In this document: positions 1 to 7,644 of the stretch, piece after piece | Numbering within the stretch: the stretch's first letter is position 1 | Layout: every line of letters starts with the position of its first letter | From: JBOHHR01 sp050740975 | GTDB taxonomy: Bacteria; Pseudomonadota; Gammaproteobacteria; JBOHHR01 | Reading direction: 5' to 3' | Assembly (NCBI GenBank): GCA_050740975.1 | Contig: JBOIEE010000311.1 | Location: 1 to 11,964 of the forward strand | DNA: 11,964 nt | The notes under the pieces: generated by a model | What the model was told of the DNA's origin: nothing | Seen by the model: only the letters and a program-made list of their open reading frames with translations | Database searches by the model: none | Position numbers and translations under genes: made by a program

Positions 1-809
1 TATTGGAGCAGGTCGTGCCCAAACACGGTGGCCGGATCGTGGACACTGCGGGTGATGGGGGGTTCAGCTGTTTTGCCAAGGCCGAGCAAGCGGCCGAGGC
101 TGCTGTGCAACTACAACTCGCACTGTGCAAGGAAAACATCAATCGGGAACGGGACCACCAGCTTGTGGTACGCATCGGTATCCATTACGGGCCGGTTCTC
201 ACCGACAATGTGCTGGTCACCGGTGACGCAGTCAATCTTTGTGCGCGCGTAGCCGCGGCTAGTGAGGGTACCGAGATCCGCCTTACGCGGGAGGAGTTTG
301 CGGAATTGTCCGGTGCCCGTCGAGTCTGCTGCCGCGCCCTGGCCCCGATTGAGCTTAAAGGAATCGCCCAACCGGTACCAACCCTGGTGTTGGAATGGCG
401 GGATCCGAACCTCTTTCCCACGGCGTTCCGGATCGAAGAAACATCAAGTGTCTGCCTCTTACTGAGTCAAGACATCATCGGCTTCGGCCGTTTGCGGGAA
501 AACAACGGCATGCCGGCCAACGATGTCGTTCTCGCCCACCCGGATCCAGACCAGAACATGCGGATCAGCCGCTGGCAATTCGAGCTCAGGCGGGACACGG
601 AAGGACTTTTTCTGCGCCAGATATCCGACACGAGCATTACAGAAGTCGACGGCGCAGCAGTACCCCGAGGTACGCGGGCACAGATCAAACCGGGTACTGA
701 AGTTCGCGTTGGGCGGGCCCTTACCCTACGCTTTTTGTCGGGCTACGCGCCGGGATCCGGAAGCGACGAAACCTTCCTGTCCGAGGCATCATTACGGGCG
801 GGGGATTAG
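1..809 (+). CDS. Class III adenylate/guanylate cyclase with C-terminal FHA-like domain (5' end outside window)
   Basis: The protein probably makes a cyclic nucleotide, and the FHA part may dock phosphothreonine proteins. The frame is open to the left edge, so the start lies outside. Counting from the TTG at base 3, residues 9-24 carry the AGDGGF loop with metal-binding Asp18. Residues 57-63 (RIGIHYG) and 73-83 contain Asn78 and Arg82, the transition-state residues of class III cyclases. Residues 115-132 have the usual closing LKG element. The first metal-binding Asp would lie upstream and cannot be checked. Residues about 145-250 look like an FHA domain: Gly162-Arg163, Asn173 and Ser189-Arg190 are present, but the His expected two residues after Arg is Gln192. 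Substrate (ATP or GTP) cannot be told. The gene converges on the large kinase gene, with 48 bases between the two stops. The cyclase call is firm; the FHA call is good but the domain is degenerate. Confidence 0.9.
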   Translation, partial: LEQVVPKHGGRIVDTAGDGGFSCFAKAEQAAEAAVQLQLALCKENINRERDHQLVVRIGIHYGPVLTDNVLVTGDAVNLCARVAAASEGTEIRLTREEFAELSGARRVCCRALAPIELKGIAQPVPTLVLEWRDPNLFPTAFRIEETSSVCLLLSQDIIGFGRLRENNGMPANDVVLAHPDPDQNMRISRWQFELRRDTEGLFLRQISDTSITEVDGAAVPRGTRAQIKPGTEVRVGRALTLRFLSGYAPGSGSDETFLSEASLRAGD

Positions 810-847
810 CTACAAAGTAGCTCGCTTTGCGGCTCCAGGGGCGGAGC
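808..847. terminator. Two small hairpins in the gap between convergent genes
   Basis: One hairpin (808-822) has a 6-base-pair stem, AGCTAC/GTAGCT, with an AAA loop and overlaps the cyclase stop codon. A second (832-847) has a 5-base-pair stem, GCTCC/GGAGC, with a six-base loop. Neither is followed by a clear T-run on either strand, so they are not textbook intrinsic terminators. Their position between two convergent stops is the main reason to suspect a role in transcript ends. Confidence 0.3.
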
Positions 848-857
848 ACGAGAGCGA

Positions 858-3800
858 TTAACGTTTTGTTACGTTTAGGTTTCCGTTCGCTTGTTTAACA
901 AAGACATACCCCTTGCGCCCCGGCTGCACCAGCTTTTTACCATCGATCATGTCTTCACGCTGAAAAGACACCGTTGCATGGGCTCCGTCGATCTGGATCT
1001 GCAACTCCTTCAGTTCGACCCGGAAATCGCCGTATCCGGCCAGGACCCCACGCAGTTTTTCCGCGTTCGCATTGGTGACTTCCCCTAATCCAATCAGCGC
1101 GTTAATGTTTTTGTTTTCCCAGGCGCTCTTGTAACTAGCTAACCACGCTTTCACCTCGGCTTCCTGGATGGTCGGCGAGGGTGGCCGTGGGGGTTTGGTC
1201 TCGATCGCGGGTGGCGCTGCAGGGGCGAGGATGGCAATGCTCCAACGCTGGGTCACCGTTTCTTGGGCTCGGTCCGAGACTCGGGCCTCTAAGCTATGCT
1301 TGCCCGGCACAACCGTCTTGGGAAAATCGAAGCTGCTCTCGCGGGCAAGAAGCTTACCATCGAGCAGCCAGGCGTATTGCAGCGGATCGGCGCGATCCTG
1401 ATCTGCGGCCTCGATGGAGAATCGCCGCGAGCTTCCGCTTGCGATGTCGACCCACTGCTCCTCCGGGGTGAAATTTACTATCTTCGGAGGTCTGTTCACA
1501 TCCTCGACACGTGCCTGCCAGAAACGCTCCACCCGGTTCCCTTGGGGATCGCTCACCTTGACTTGGATCCGCTTTGTCTTGTCCCCATCCTGGCCGAAGT
1601 CGGGTCGGTATGTCCACATAGGTTTTGTAGCCTGCTGGCGTCCCTCCAGATACCATAGGTAACGCAAGGGGCGCCCGCTTCCACCACTCACGCTCACAGA
1701 AAAGCGCTGCTCGCCACCTTCCTTCAGTGCGATGACCGCATCCGGTGGCGAATCGGGTTGAGCTTCCACGATCCGCAAAGGCGATGCCTTGGGTTCGGCC
1801 GGAGCCACCTTCACCTCCCAGGTCTTGCTAACGGACAAACCGCCGGGATCCACGATCGCTACCTGCACCCGCTGGCGGCTTCCAGCGGGATCCGCTGTGA
1901 ATGCCCACTTCTGATCCTCGGCAACCCTTTTACCATCGAGTGTCCAGAGGTAGCTCAGTTGGTCGTCGCGATCGGGGTCCATACCCTGCACCTCGAAGGA
2001 AATGGTTTCGCCCGGTTTGGGGGCGAGAGCCTCGCCCTCGGGTGAGGTGTGGATAAGCTTCGGCTCCTGGTTCGTGTTGACCACTTCCACTCCCCAGGCA
2101 ACTTCGGTTGGTCGGTGCTGCGGATCGGCGACGATGACCTTTACCTTGCGTGGGTTTGAAGACGCCGCGTCATAGTCGGGTGCATAGGTCCAGCTTGCCT
2201 CCTCGGTTTGCGGCACGCCGTCGAGCAGCCAGCGATAGTTAAGCGATGCGGGATCTGTCCTTTGTTGTGGCCTTACCGAAAAGGATTGCTGTGCACCCTC
2301 TGCCAGCACCACGGGCCTCGTAGGATCGGGATTGGGTATCAGCCTTAGCAGAGAGGAGGGTGCGGTAGGCTGCACGGTCTGCGGCGGTGTTGGCGTGGGC
2401 CGGGGTGTTGGGGTTGGCTCCGGCTCCGGTGTCAGGCGCGATAGATACCACCCCCCGCTTACCAATAAAAGCATCGCCACCGCCAGCCAGGGATAAAGCT
2501 TGGCGGATCTGCTCGCTTTGGCTGACGACTGTTGAGCTTTCTGCTGCCACACCGCATAAAGCGCAGCCGCTTTCTCGTAGCCCGCCGTGGCTTGAGGATA
2601 ATCGGAGCCCTCATAAGAACGATGGGCCTGCTGCAATGCTTTGCGCGCTTGCCGCAGCGACCAGCCACGAGCGTCTGCTGTTGTTTCATCCAAGCGCAAG
2701 GCCTCGGCACGCGCTCGCTCCGCGTGCTGCCGCCGCAGATGGCTTAAGCCTTCTTCCTGGATCCTGAGGAAGGCAGCCGCCGTTTGCTCCAGTGTTTCTC
2801 GAGCGCGTTCGTATTCTTGTTGCCTGAGCGCTTGCTCTCCCTTTTCGAAGAGATCGCTTGCGGCGCTAAGCTTGTCTTGGAATACGCCTCGTTTGATCTC
2901 GGGGCTCACCTGTGCTTGGGCGGATAAGGCAGACGTGCGGGCCGCCTCAGCCATTTGGCGTACCCGGGTGTCCTTGGCAAGCGCTCCACTTTGCTGGTAC
3001 ACGGCTGCCGCCTCGCGAAATCCACGCTCGGCCTCACTCCAGTGGCCCGCCGTGAGCGCTCGTTCCGCGTCCTGGTGTAGCTTTTGCCCGCGCAAATAAA
3101 CGTCGCGGCCATAACGGGATGCCTCTAAATCCCGCGCTGCAATTTGTGCCCGTCCACTTTCCTCTCGTGCAGCACGTGCTTGTTGTTCCGCCTGGTCTCT
3201 TTCAGCGGCGGACCGGGCGTCGCCAAAAGCCTGCACCGTAAGGCCGTAGAGGGTAACAGCGTCGGCGTACTGCCCGCGCCCGAAAGCCGTTTCCGCCTCT
3301 TGCGCGTGCCGTTCGGCTGTGGCCCACGCCGACGTCGCCCACTCCCGCAAGCTGGGCAATCCTTTCTTTATTTCCACGAGTTGCTCTCGTGCGGCCTCTG
3401 CTTCCTCCTGAAGCCTGTGCGAACGAGCATCTGATTGTAGTTGCGACCACAGCTGGGCGGCTTGCTCAAAAGCCTCTTGCGCTTCCTGGTGCGCACCGCG
3501 CTGTTCACATTCACAGCCCGCGTTCCAATAGCGCTCTGCTTGCGAGAAAGCCGATTCGAAGCGTTCGTCGGCACCCGCCTCCATGGCTTGCGCGCGCGAT
3601 CGCTCGGCCTGCTGGCGAGCCCGCTGTGCATCCTGTTGCTGGCGAGCTCGCTTAGCTTCCTGAGCGGCCTGTTTGTACAACGGTTGCGCTCGCTGATAAC
3701 TCTGGACCGCGTCCTGGTAGGCTTGTTGAGTGAGCTGTTCATCCCCGCGCTGATGCGCCTCCTCGGCTTGCCAATAGGCGAGCTGCTCGGCCACCGCTCC

Positions 3801-5423
3801 CTCCGCTGCTGCGCCTGCTTGAGCCTGTTCGGTTTCGCGCTGCGCGGTGAACGCCCGCCGGCGTTGCTGCTCAGAACGCGCCTGCTGTTGCGCATGTTCA
3901 TACTGCGCGAGCGCTTGAGAAAAAATCTCCCGGGCCAGCTGATAATCCTCTTGCGCCAGTGCCGTATCCCCTTGGCGCTCACTGCGCACGGCCTCCCAGA
4001 ATGCTTCTGCGGCATATTCCTCCACCCCTTCCTTAACCGCCACATCGCGCGCCCTTCGCACCTGCGCCTGAACCTCCTTGGCCTCCTTGGTTTGTTGCTC
4101 CTGGAGCAGGTTTTTGGCAAGCACATCGGCTTCTTCAAACAGGCTACTCGCTTCCCCGTACAGCTGAAACGCTTCGCTGTATGATCGGTGTTCCCACAAT
4201 TCATCGGCCTGCGTCTGCAGCGCCAAACCCTGCGAATAATAGGTTCTGGCCTTGTCCTTAGCACCGGAGCGGTCCGCCTTGACCTTGGCCGCCGCCGTTC
4301 GATCCCGTGCTTGGCTGGCCTCATTGCGAGCCTCCTCGTACGCTTCTTTAAACGAGGCCAACGCCGTTTCATAGCTTGCGCGAGCATGGGCGTATTCCTT
4401 TTGCTGAAAATGCCTCTGCCCTTGCTCCTCCAGCGCGCAGGCGTGCTCGAACAGCGTGGCGGCAAGCTGTGCGGCGCCTTCTCGTGCGGCGCGATCCTTG
4501 TGTTCGGCGAGCTGCTCTTCGAAACGCTGAGCCGAGCGGCGCTCGCGCTCGAGGTCAAGGTTCGGCGCGGGCCGGATCTCGACGGCGGGAATGGTCTGGT
4601 CCAAGTCGAACCAACAGGCATCGAGGTCTGTCATAAGTTCCGCCATCGAGCGGTAGCGCTTCGAGCGATCCTTGGTAACAGCCCGCTTTACCAAAGACCT
4701 AAAGGAAGGAGGCGTATCGGCGGGGAAGTCGATTTGGTACTCCTCTGCATCAAGTACCCGGGCCACCACGCTGTATTCACCCAAGCCGGCGAAAGGGTGA
4801 CCCCCAGTATGAGCCTCATAGATCACCATGCCGAGCGCGTAGACATCCGCGCTTCCATCCAGATCTTCGTAACGCATTTGCTCGGGAGGGCAATACCGCA
4901 GCGTGCCCAGCACGGTTCCGGCTTTGGTCATGTCGCTATCGCCCATGTCTTTGGCGATCCCGAAATCCATCACCACCACGCGGCCAGAACGCTCTTCGAT
5001 CATAATATTAGTGGGTTTGATGTCCCGATGGATGACGGGCGGATCGTAAACATGGGCGTAGTTCAGGGCGTCTGCGACCTGTTTCGCGAGGGTGATCACC
5101 CGCCGCACCGGGAGAGGACCTGTTTCCGCCATATGGGCGCGGAGGGTCTGGCCTTCGATATACTCCATGACAATATAATGAGACTGCAGCTCTTTGTCCT
5201 CGTGGATGTCGATGACGTGCACGATATTGGGGTGGTTCATCCGTGCCAACACCCGCGCCTCGCGGTAGAATCGCTTGACGAGATCGGGGTTCTCGGTGAA
5301 GTGCTGGGGCAATACCTTGAGGGCGCAGATGGTTTCCAGGGCGGTGTGGCGCACCCGGTAAACGACACCCATGCTCCCTTGGCCGATCTGGCTCAAGACC
5401 TCGTATTTCTGGGAAATAATCAT
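858..5423 (-). CDS. Membrane Ser/Thr protein kinase with nine helical repeats, four Ig-like domains and an NTF2-like C-terminus
   Basis: This 1521-residue protein is a Hanks-type kinase. Residues 7-270 hold the kinase domain: Gly-rich loop GQGSMG (14-19), Lys36, Glu55, HRDIKPTN with catalytic Asp134 and Asn139, and DFG at 153-155, so it should be active. Residues about 318-965 are a Gln/Ala/Glu-rich helical region with nine TPR-like repeats centred on aromatic or His residues 344, 415, 494, 569, 645, 719, 795, 871 and 942. A single membrane span covers about 976-997, followed by a Pro/Thr linker (999-1022). Four Ig/PKD-like repeats carry a W-x-LDG-type strand at Trp1065, 1160, 1257 and 1352. 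Residues about 1418-1521 resemble an NTF2/SnoaL-like domain. The kinase is therefore cytoplasmic and the C-terminal third exported. Start: ATG directly before the kinase fold, with only a weak upstream GAGG. No PASTA domains are seen. The external ligand is unknown. Confidence 0.95.
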   Translation of the reverse strand: MIISQKYEVLSQIGQGSMGVVYRVRHTALETICALKVLPQHFTENPDLVKRFYREARVLARMNHPNIVHVIDIHEDKELQSHYIVMEYIEGQTLRAHMAETGPLPVRRVITLAKQVADALNYAHVYDPPVIHRDIKPTNIMIEERSGRVVVMDFGIAKDMGDSDMTKAGTVLGTLRYCPPEQMRYEDLDGSADVYALGMVIYEAHTGGHPFAGLGEYSVVARVLDAEEYQIDFPADTPPSFRSLVKRAVTKDRSKRYRSMAELMTDLDACWFDLDQTIPAVEIRPAPNLDLERERRSAQRFEEQLAEHKDRAAREGAAQLAATLFEHACALEEQGQRHFQQKEYAHARASYETALASFKEAYEEARNEASQARDRTAAAKVKADRSGAKDKARTYYSQGLALQTQADELWEHRSYSEAFQLYGEASSLFEEADVLAKNLLQEQQTKEAKEVQAQVRRARDVAVKEGVEEYAAEAFWEAVRSERQGDTALAQEDYQLAREIFSQALAQYEHAQQQARSEQQRRRAFTAQRETEQAQAGAAAEGAVAEQLAYWQAEEAHQRGDEQLTQQAYQDAVQSYQRAQPLYKQAAQEAKRARQQQDAQRARQQAERSRAQAMEAGADERFESAFSQAERYWNAGCECEQRGAHQEAQEAFEQAAQLWSQLQSDARSHRLQEEAEAAREQLVEIKKGLPSLREWATSAWATAERHAQEAETAFGRGQYADAVTLYGLTVQAFGDARSAAERDQAEQQARAAREESGRAQIAARDLEASRYGRDVYLRGQKLHQDAERALTAGHWSEAERGFREAAAVYQQSGALAKDTRVRQMAEAARTSALSAQAQVSPEIKRGVFQDKLSAASDLFEKGEQALRQQEYERARETLEQTAAAFLRIQEEGLSHLRRQHAERARAEALRLDETTADARGWSLRQARKALQQAHRSYEGSDYPQATAGYEKAAALYAVWQQKAQQSSAKASRSAKLYPWLAVAMLLLVSGGWYLSRLTPEPEPTPTPRPTPTPPQTVQPTAPSSLLRLIPNPDPTRPVVLAEGAQQSFSVRPQQRTDPASLNYRWLLDGVPQTEEASWTYAPDYDAASSNPRKVKVIVADPQHRPTEVAWGVEVVNTNQEPKLIHTSPEGEALAPKPGETISFEVQGMDPDRDDQLSYLWTLDGKRVAEDQKWAFTADPAGSRQRVQVAIVDPGGLSVSKTWEVKVAPAEPKASPLRIVEAQPDSPPDAVIALKEGGEQRFSVSVSGGSGRPLRYLWYLEGRQQATKPMWTYRPDFGQDGDKTKRIQVKVSDPQGNRVERFWQARVEDVNRPPKIVNFTPEEQWVDIASGSSRRFSIEAADQDRADPLQYAWLLDGKLLARESSFDFPKTVVPGKHSLEARVSDRAQETVTQRWSIAILAPAAPPAIETKPPRPPSPTIQEAEVKAWLASYKSAWENKNINALIGLGEVTNANAEKLRGVLAGYGDFRVELKELQIQIDGAHATVSFQREDMIDGKKLVQPGRKGYVFVKQANGNLNVTKR
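1224..2351 (-). repeat. Four-unit Ig-like coding repeat in the exported part of the kinase
   Basis: Four units of about 96 residues cover residues 1025-1400. Each has a Y-x-W-x-LDG-like strand and three of the four end in a W-x-V/A-x-V strand (AWGVEV, TWEVKV, FWQARV; the fourth is RWSIAI). The tryptophan anchors are 95, 97 and 95 residues apart. The fold resembles PKD/cadherin-like beta-sandwich modules. The exact family would need a profile search. Confidence 0.7.
2529..4472 (-). repeat. Nine-unit coding repeat of about 75 codons within the kinase gene
   Basis: Each unit has the pattern (A)xxxY/WxxAxxxYxxAxxxF/Y in a two-helix arrangement, such as EYAHARASYETAL and SDYPQATAGYEKAA. Distances between successive anchor residues are 71, 79, 75, 76, 74, 76, 76 and 71. 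The units have diverged in sequence while keeping the period, which points to old duplication under structural constraint rather than recent slippage. Confidence 0.75.
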
Positions 5424-5582
5424 CCGTCAGCCCGCCTCATCGTGCGCTACGTAACGGTGTGGGATTTCGCAGGAGCCTGTCCATCGATTCGGCCGATGCA
5501 CGAGGACACCTCTGTCGGCGGGGCGCTGGGGCCGAAGTGTCCGAAATTGTTCCAAATAAGGGCCATGATCCGAGGTTCAACA

Positions 5583-5659
5583 TGGCACCCTGGGCCGGAC
5601 TCGAACCGGCGACCTCCCGCTTAGGAGGCGGACGCTCTATCCACCTGAGCTACCAGGGC
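5583..5659 (-). tRNA. tRNA-Arg (anticodon CCT)
   Basis: The minus strand folds into a full cloverleaf of 77 bases including an encoded CCA. The acceptor stem is GCCCTGG with CCAGGGT (one G-T pair at the first position). The D stem is GCTC/GAGC, the anticodon stem TCCGC/GCGGG with loop CTCCTAA, the variable loop AGGTC, and the T stem GCCGG/CCGGC with loop TTCGAGT. The anticodon is CCT, reading the rare arginine codon AGG. It is transcribed toward the kinase gene, which begins 159 bases further on. I found no clear intrinsic terminator between the two. Confidence 0.97.
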
Positions 5660-5670
5660 ACTCAGGATCG

Positions 5671-5700
5671 ATGATAGCAAGAACCAAACAAGCCATCCAA
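5671..5700 (-). promoter_or_regulatory. Candidate sigma-70 promoter of the tRNA
   Basis: On the minus strand, TTGGAT (5695-5700) is followed after 18 bases by TATCAT (5671-5676), a 5/6 match to the -10 box. Transcription would start a few bases before the mature tRNA 5' end at 5659. The -35 box is poor (3/6), so this is a positional call. Confidence 0.4.
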
Positions 5701-5752
5701 ATACATACCCGGCAAAAACGTCAACACGAGGGGGGTGAAGCGGGGAGGCGCA

Positions 5753-5917
5753 ATGGTCCTAGATGCAGCGGGCAATCGTTTACCTATCTATGGAATGCTC
5801 CATTTTGCTCCTTACGATTTACTCAAGGGTAGCAAAAAGAGCGGCTTTGCTTGGCCGCGTTGCAAGCTATGCGGTAGACCCGTCTACCGCCCGGTTTTCG
5901 AATTAATCGAGGATTAG
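5753..5917 (+). CDS. Possible 54-residue protein with a CxxC pair, unknown function
   Basis: I do not recognise this product. The ATG at 5753 follows a good ribosome site (GGGGAGG at 5742-5748). That favours it over the in-frame GTG at 5735. The peptide has a CKLCGRP motif near its C-terminus, like half of a zinc ribbon, and a balanced amino-acid composition. Its stop overlaps the fliA stop tail to tail by three to four bases. Against it: third codon positions are only about half G/C, and the frame contains both the fliA terminator hairpin and a second perfect hairpin. It may be a real small gene or a chance ORF lying over terminator DNA. Confidence 0.4.
   Translation: MVLDAAGNRLPIYGMLHFAPYDLLKGSKKSGFAWPRCKLCGRPVYRPVFELIED
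5834..5858 (-). terminator. Rho-independent terminator of fleN-fliA
   Basis: Read on the minus strand downstream of the fliA stop, GCGGC and GCCGC form a 5-base-pair stem around an eight-base loop, followed at once by TCTTTTT. It lies about 55 bases past the stop codon of fliA and is the best intrinsic terminator in the window. Confidence 0.65.
5871..5890. repeat. Perfect inverted repeat between fliA stop and its terminator
   Basis: GCGGTAGA and TCTACCGC flank a four-base CCCG loop, giving a perfect 8-base-pair stem. On the plus strand it is followed by CCGGTTTT, a short T-run, so it could end plus-strand transcripts. On the minus strand it is the first hairpin met after fliA and could protect the mRNA end. 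It lies within the possible 54-codon ORF. Confidence 0.5.
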
Positions 5918-6636
5918 CTCAACCACTGACCCATGCGGGATCGCAAGCGACCTAACGCTTGGGACCGAAGCTGAGATACACGCGATTCCGTTATGCTCAA
6001 AACCTCTCCGATCTCGCGCATGTTCAATTCCTCATCGTAATACAGGGCGATAACCAGCGCTTCTTTCTCCGGCAGAGCCGCTATCTCTTGCGCGAGTGCG
6101 CTTTCAAGGCGCTGGTTTTCAAACTGCACCTGGGGGTCGGGCCCAGCGTCTGCCACAGCCTGAGAAAACTCTTCGCCATCGGCTGGCATATCGTCCAGGC
6201 TGAGGATTTTATGTTCACTCATCTGGCGTAGAAGGCGATGATACTCGGAAATGTCCAGTTGCATCTGCCTGGCGACCTCATTATCTTTGGCGTCTCGCTT
6301 ATGCTGGGCTTCGATCTCCCCCACGGCCTGGACCATCTGGCGCACTTTTCGGTACAAGGAGCGAGGTGCCCAATCTCCCTTGCGAACTTCGTCGAGCATT
6401 GCGCCTCGAATGCGGATCTTGGCGTAGGTTTCAAAGCTTGCCCCCCGAGACGGATCGTAGTTTTTTGACGCCTCCAGCAGCCCTATCATTCCCGCCTGAG
6501 TGAGGTCGTCGATATCGACACACGCTGGAAGCTTGTTTCTTAAGTAAGATGCTACCTGATCGACCAAAGAGGCGTATCGAAGCATGGTGTAGTCTTGGGT
6601 GTCGTGCGTGAGTACATGTAACGCTGCGTTTGTCAT
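5914..6636 (-). CDS. fliA: RNA polymerase sigma factor FliA (sigma-28)
   Basis: This 240-residue protein is the flagellar sigma factor for late genes such as flagellin, motor and chemotaxis genes. Sigma region 2 spans about residues 20-90, with VDIDDLTQAGMIGLLEA and the RGASFETYAKIRIRGAMLDEVR block typical of FliA (-10 recognition and melting). Region 3 covers about 95-150. Region 4 at about 185-238 has PEKEALVIALYYDEELNMREIGEVL and an HTH ending in VSQLRSQALGRLR. Length matches the family. The start ATG overlaps the fleN stop as ATGA and is preceded by GGAGG on the minus strand (bases 6648-6652), so the two genes are translationally coupled. FlgM, the usual anti-sigma factor, is not in this window. 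Confidence 0.97.
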   Translation of the reverse strand: MTNAALHVLTHDTQDYTMLRYASLVDQVASYLRNKLPACVDIDDLTQAGMIGLLEASKNYDPSRGASFETYAKIRIRGAMLDEVRKGDWAPRSLYRKVRQMVQAVGEIEAQHKRDAKDNEVARQMQLDISEYHRLLRQMSEHKILSLDDMPADGEEFSQAVADAGPDPQVQFENQRLESALAQEIAALPEKEALVIALYYDEELNMREIGEVLSITESRVSQLRSQALGRLRSRMGQWLS

Positions 6637-7577
6637 ATCAAGTGCTCCCTCCTTTTTCGCTGCGGTCGGATAGTCTGTTCGAGGAAAAATTCCAGTTTTC
6701 CAGTTGGGATCCTTGGGGTTGGCCAGCGGCTGACTCGCTGCGCCAGCTTGATGAACGCCTTGCTGGTATGGCTTTGGGGGTTGGCAGATACCAGAGCTTG
6801 TTGAGCGCGCGCGGTCTTACGAAGCTGTGCATCGTAAGGAATTACCGCAACGTTATCGAAAGTCGCGTCCACCTCGCTTTGCGCAGATTCAACCAGCTTG
6901 CGGAAAACGAGTATCCCTGTCTTCAGCGGGGTCATGTTCACTAGGACGCGAAAGCGATGGATCGCGTGCTTTTTATGCAATACCTTGATCGTAGCCAACG
7001 CATTTGCAATCGAAGCCGGATCATCGCAAACGATAAGCAAGATCTCTTGGGCGGCGCTGCAAAAATTAAGCGTGGCATAAGACATGTCCGCTCCAGTATC
7101 GATGATCAAGAAATCAGTCATCTCACTGAGCTCGCTAAAGGCATATACCAATCCCGCGCAGGTGCTGTTATCGAGCCGTGCCTTGGCGCCGGATGAAGCA
7201 GGTATGATCTTGACCCCAGCCGGGCCGGGCAGCAGGATGTCTTTCAGGGCGCAGGTTCCGTCGATCACGTGGGACAAGTCGTACGTAGCCTGGATGCCAA
7301 GCATGACGGCTACGTTGCCGAGCCCAAGGTCTGCGTCGAGCAGCATCACGCGGTATCCCAGTGCGGAGACGGCCGTCGCTAGATTGATGGCAATGGTTGT
7401 CTTCCCTACCCCTCCTTTGCCGCTGGTGACAGCAAGGGTGCGTATGGGAGGCCGACAAGAGGGGGCCATTAGCACGTTTTCGCTCGAGTTCAGCGATTGC
7501 ATCTGTAGGAAATACCCCGCGATATTAAATATCTGTAAGGCGCCCACCATGGGTTTGAACGGCCGAGCGCTCCGCAT
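6633..7577 (-). CDS. fleN: FleN (FlhG), MinD-like ATPase regulating flagellar number
   Basis: FleN/FlhG proteins are ParA/MinD-type ATPases. In Pseudomonas, FleN binds FleQ and lowers its activity, limiting flagellar number. Counting from the ATG at 7577, the deviant Walker A is KGGVGKTT (residues 54-61), the DADLGLGN switch is at 81-88, and an IIDTGAD Walker B-like strand follows. The start is uncertain. In-frame ATGs lie at 7577, 7550, 7502 and 7469, none with a good ribosome site. The last gives about 278 residues, closest to Pseudomonas FleN. I give the longest form because the predicted transcription start lies about 18 bases upstream of it. No DQAxxLR FlhF-activating motif is visible at the N-terminus, and no flhF precedes the gene. 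The stop overlaps the fliA start by four bases. Confidence 0.93.
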   Translation of the reverse strand: MRSARPFKPMVGALQIFNIAGYFLQMQSLNSSENVLMAPSCRPPIRTLAVTSGKGGVGKTTIAINLATAVSALGYRVMLLDADLGLGNVAVMLGIQATYDLSHVIDGTCALKDILLPGPAGVKIIPASSGAKARLDNSTCAGLVYAFSELSEMTDFLIIDTGADMSYATLNFCSAAQEILLIVCDDPASIANALATIKVLHKKHAIHRFRVLVNMTPLKTGILVFRKLVESAQSEVDATFDNVAVIPYDAQLRKTARAQQALVSANPQSHTSKAFIKLAQRVSRWPTPRIPTGKLEFFLEQTIRPQRKRREHLI

Positions 7578-7604
7578 CGAGCGTGGACTGGCTCAGCGCG
7601 TGTA

Positions 7605-7620
7605 AGCAATAACGAAGCCA
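7605..7620 (-). promoter_or_regulatory. Candidate sigma-54 promoter of fleN-fliA
   Basis: The minus strand reads TGGCTTCGTTATTGCT. It matches the -24 TGGC and -12 TTGCT elements with exactly ten bases between GG and GC. Transcription should begin near 7595, about 18 bases before the first possible fleN ATG. FleQ, encoded just upstream, is the obvious candidate activator, as flhF-fleN belongs to the FleQ/sigma-54 class in Pseudomonas. Confidence 0.65.
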
Positions 7621-7644
7621 ACCGGGCGTTTGTACTGCAACGCC

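Noticed and set aside
3368..4621. 417-codon minus-strand frame inside the kinase gene
   Set aside because: It is a +1/-1 shadow of the helical repeat region, extremely rich in Arg, Ser and Pro, and overlaps the real frame on the same strand.
858..5423. Kinase as a PknB/PASTA-type cell-wall kinase
   Set aside because: The exported part has Trp-anchored Ig-like repeats and an NTF2-like end, not PASTA repeats. The long helical array is also absent from that family.
4188..5624. 478-codon open frame on the plus strand, antisense to the kinase gene
   Set aside because: It lies opposite a well-supported kinase domain, has no recognisable domain, and runs on through the tRNA gene. Long antisense frames are common opposite G+C-rich genes.
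5583..5659. tRNA-Arg(CCT) as an integration site with a nearby island
   Set aside because: Such tRNAs are common targets, but I see no partial tRNA repeat, integrase or phage gene in the window. The neighbouring genes look like chromosomal core genes.
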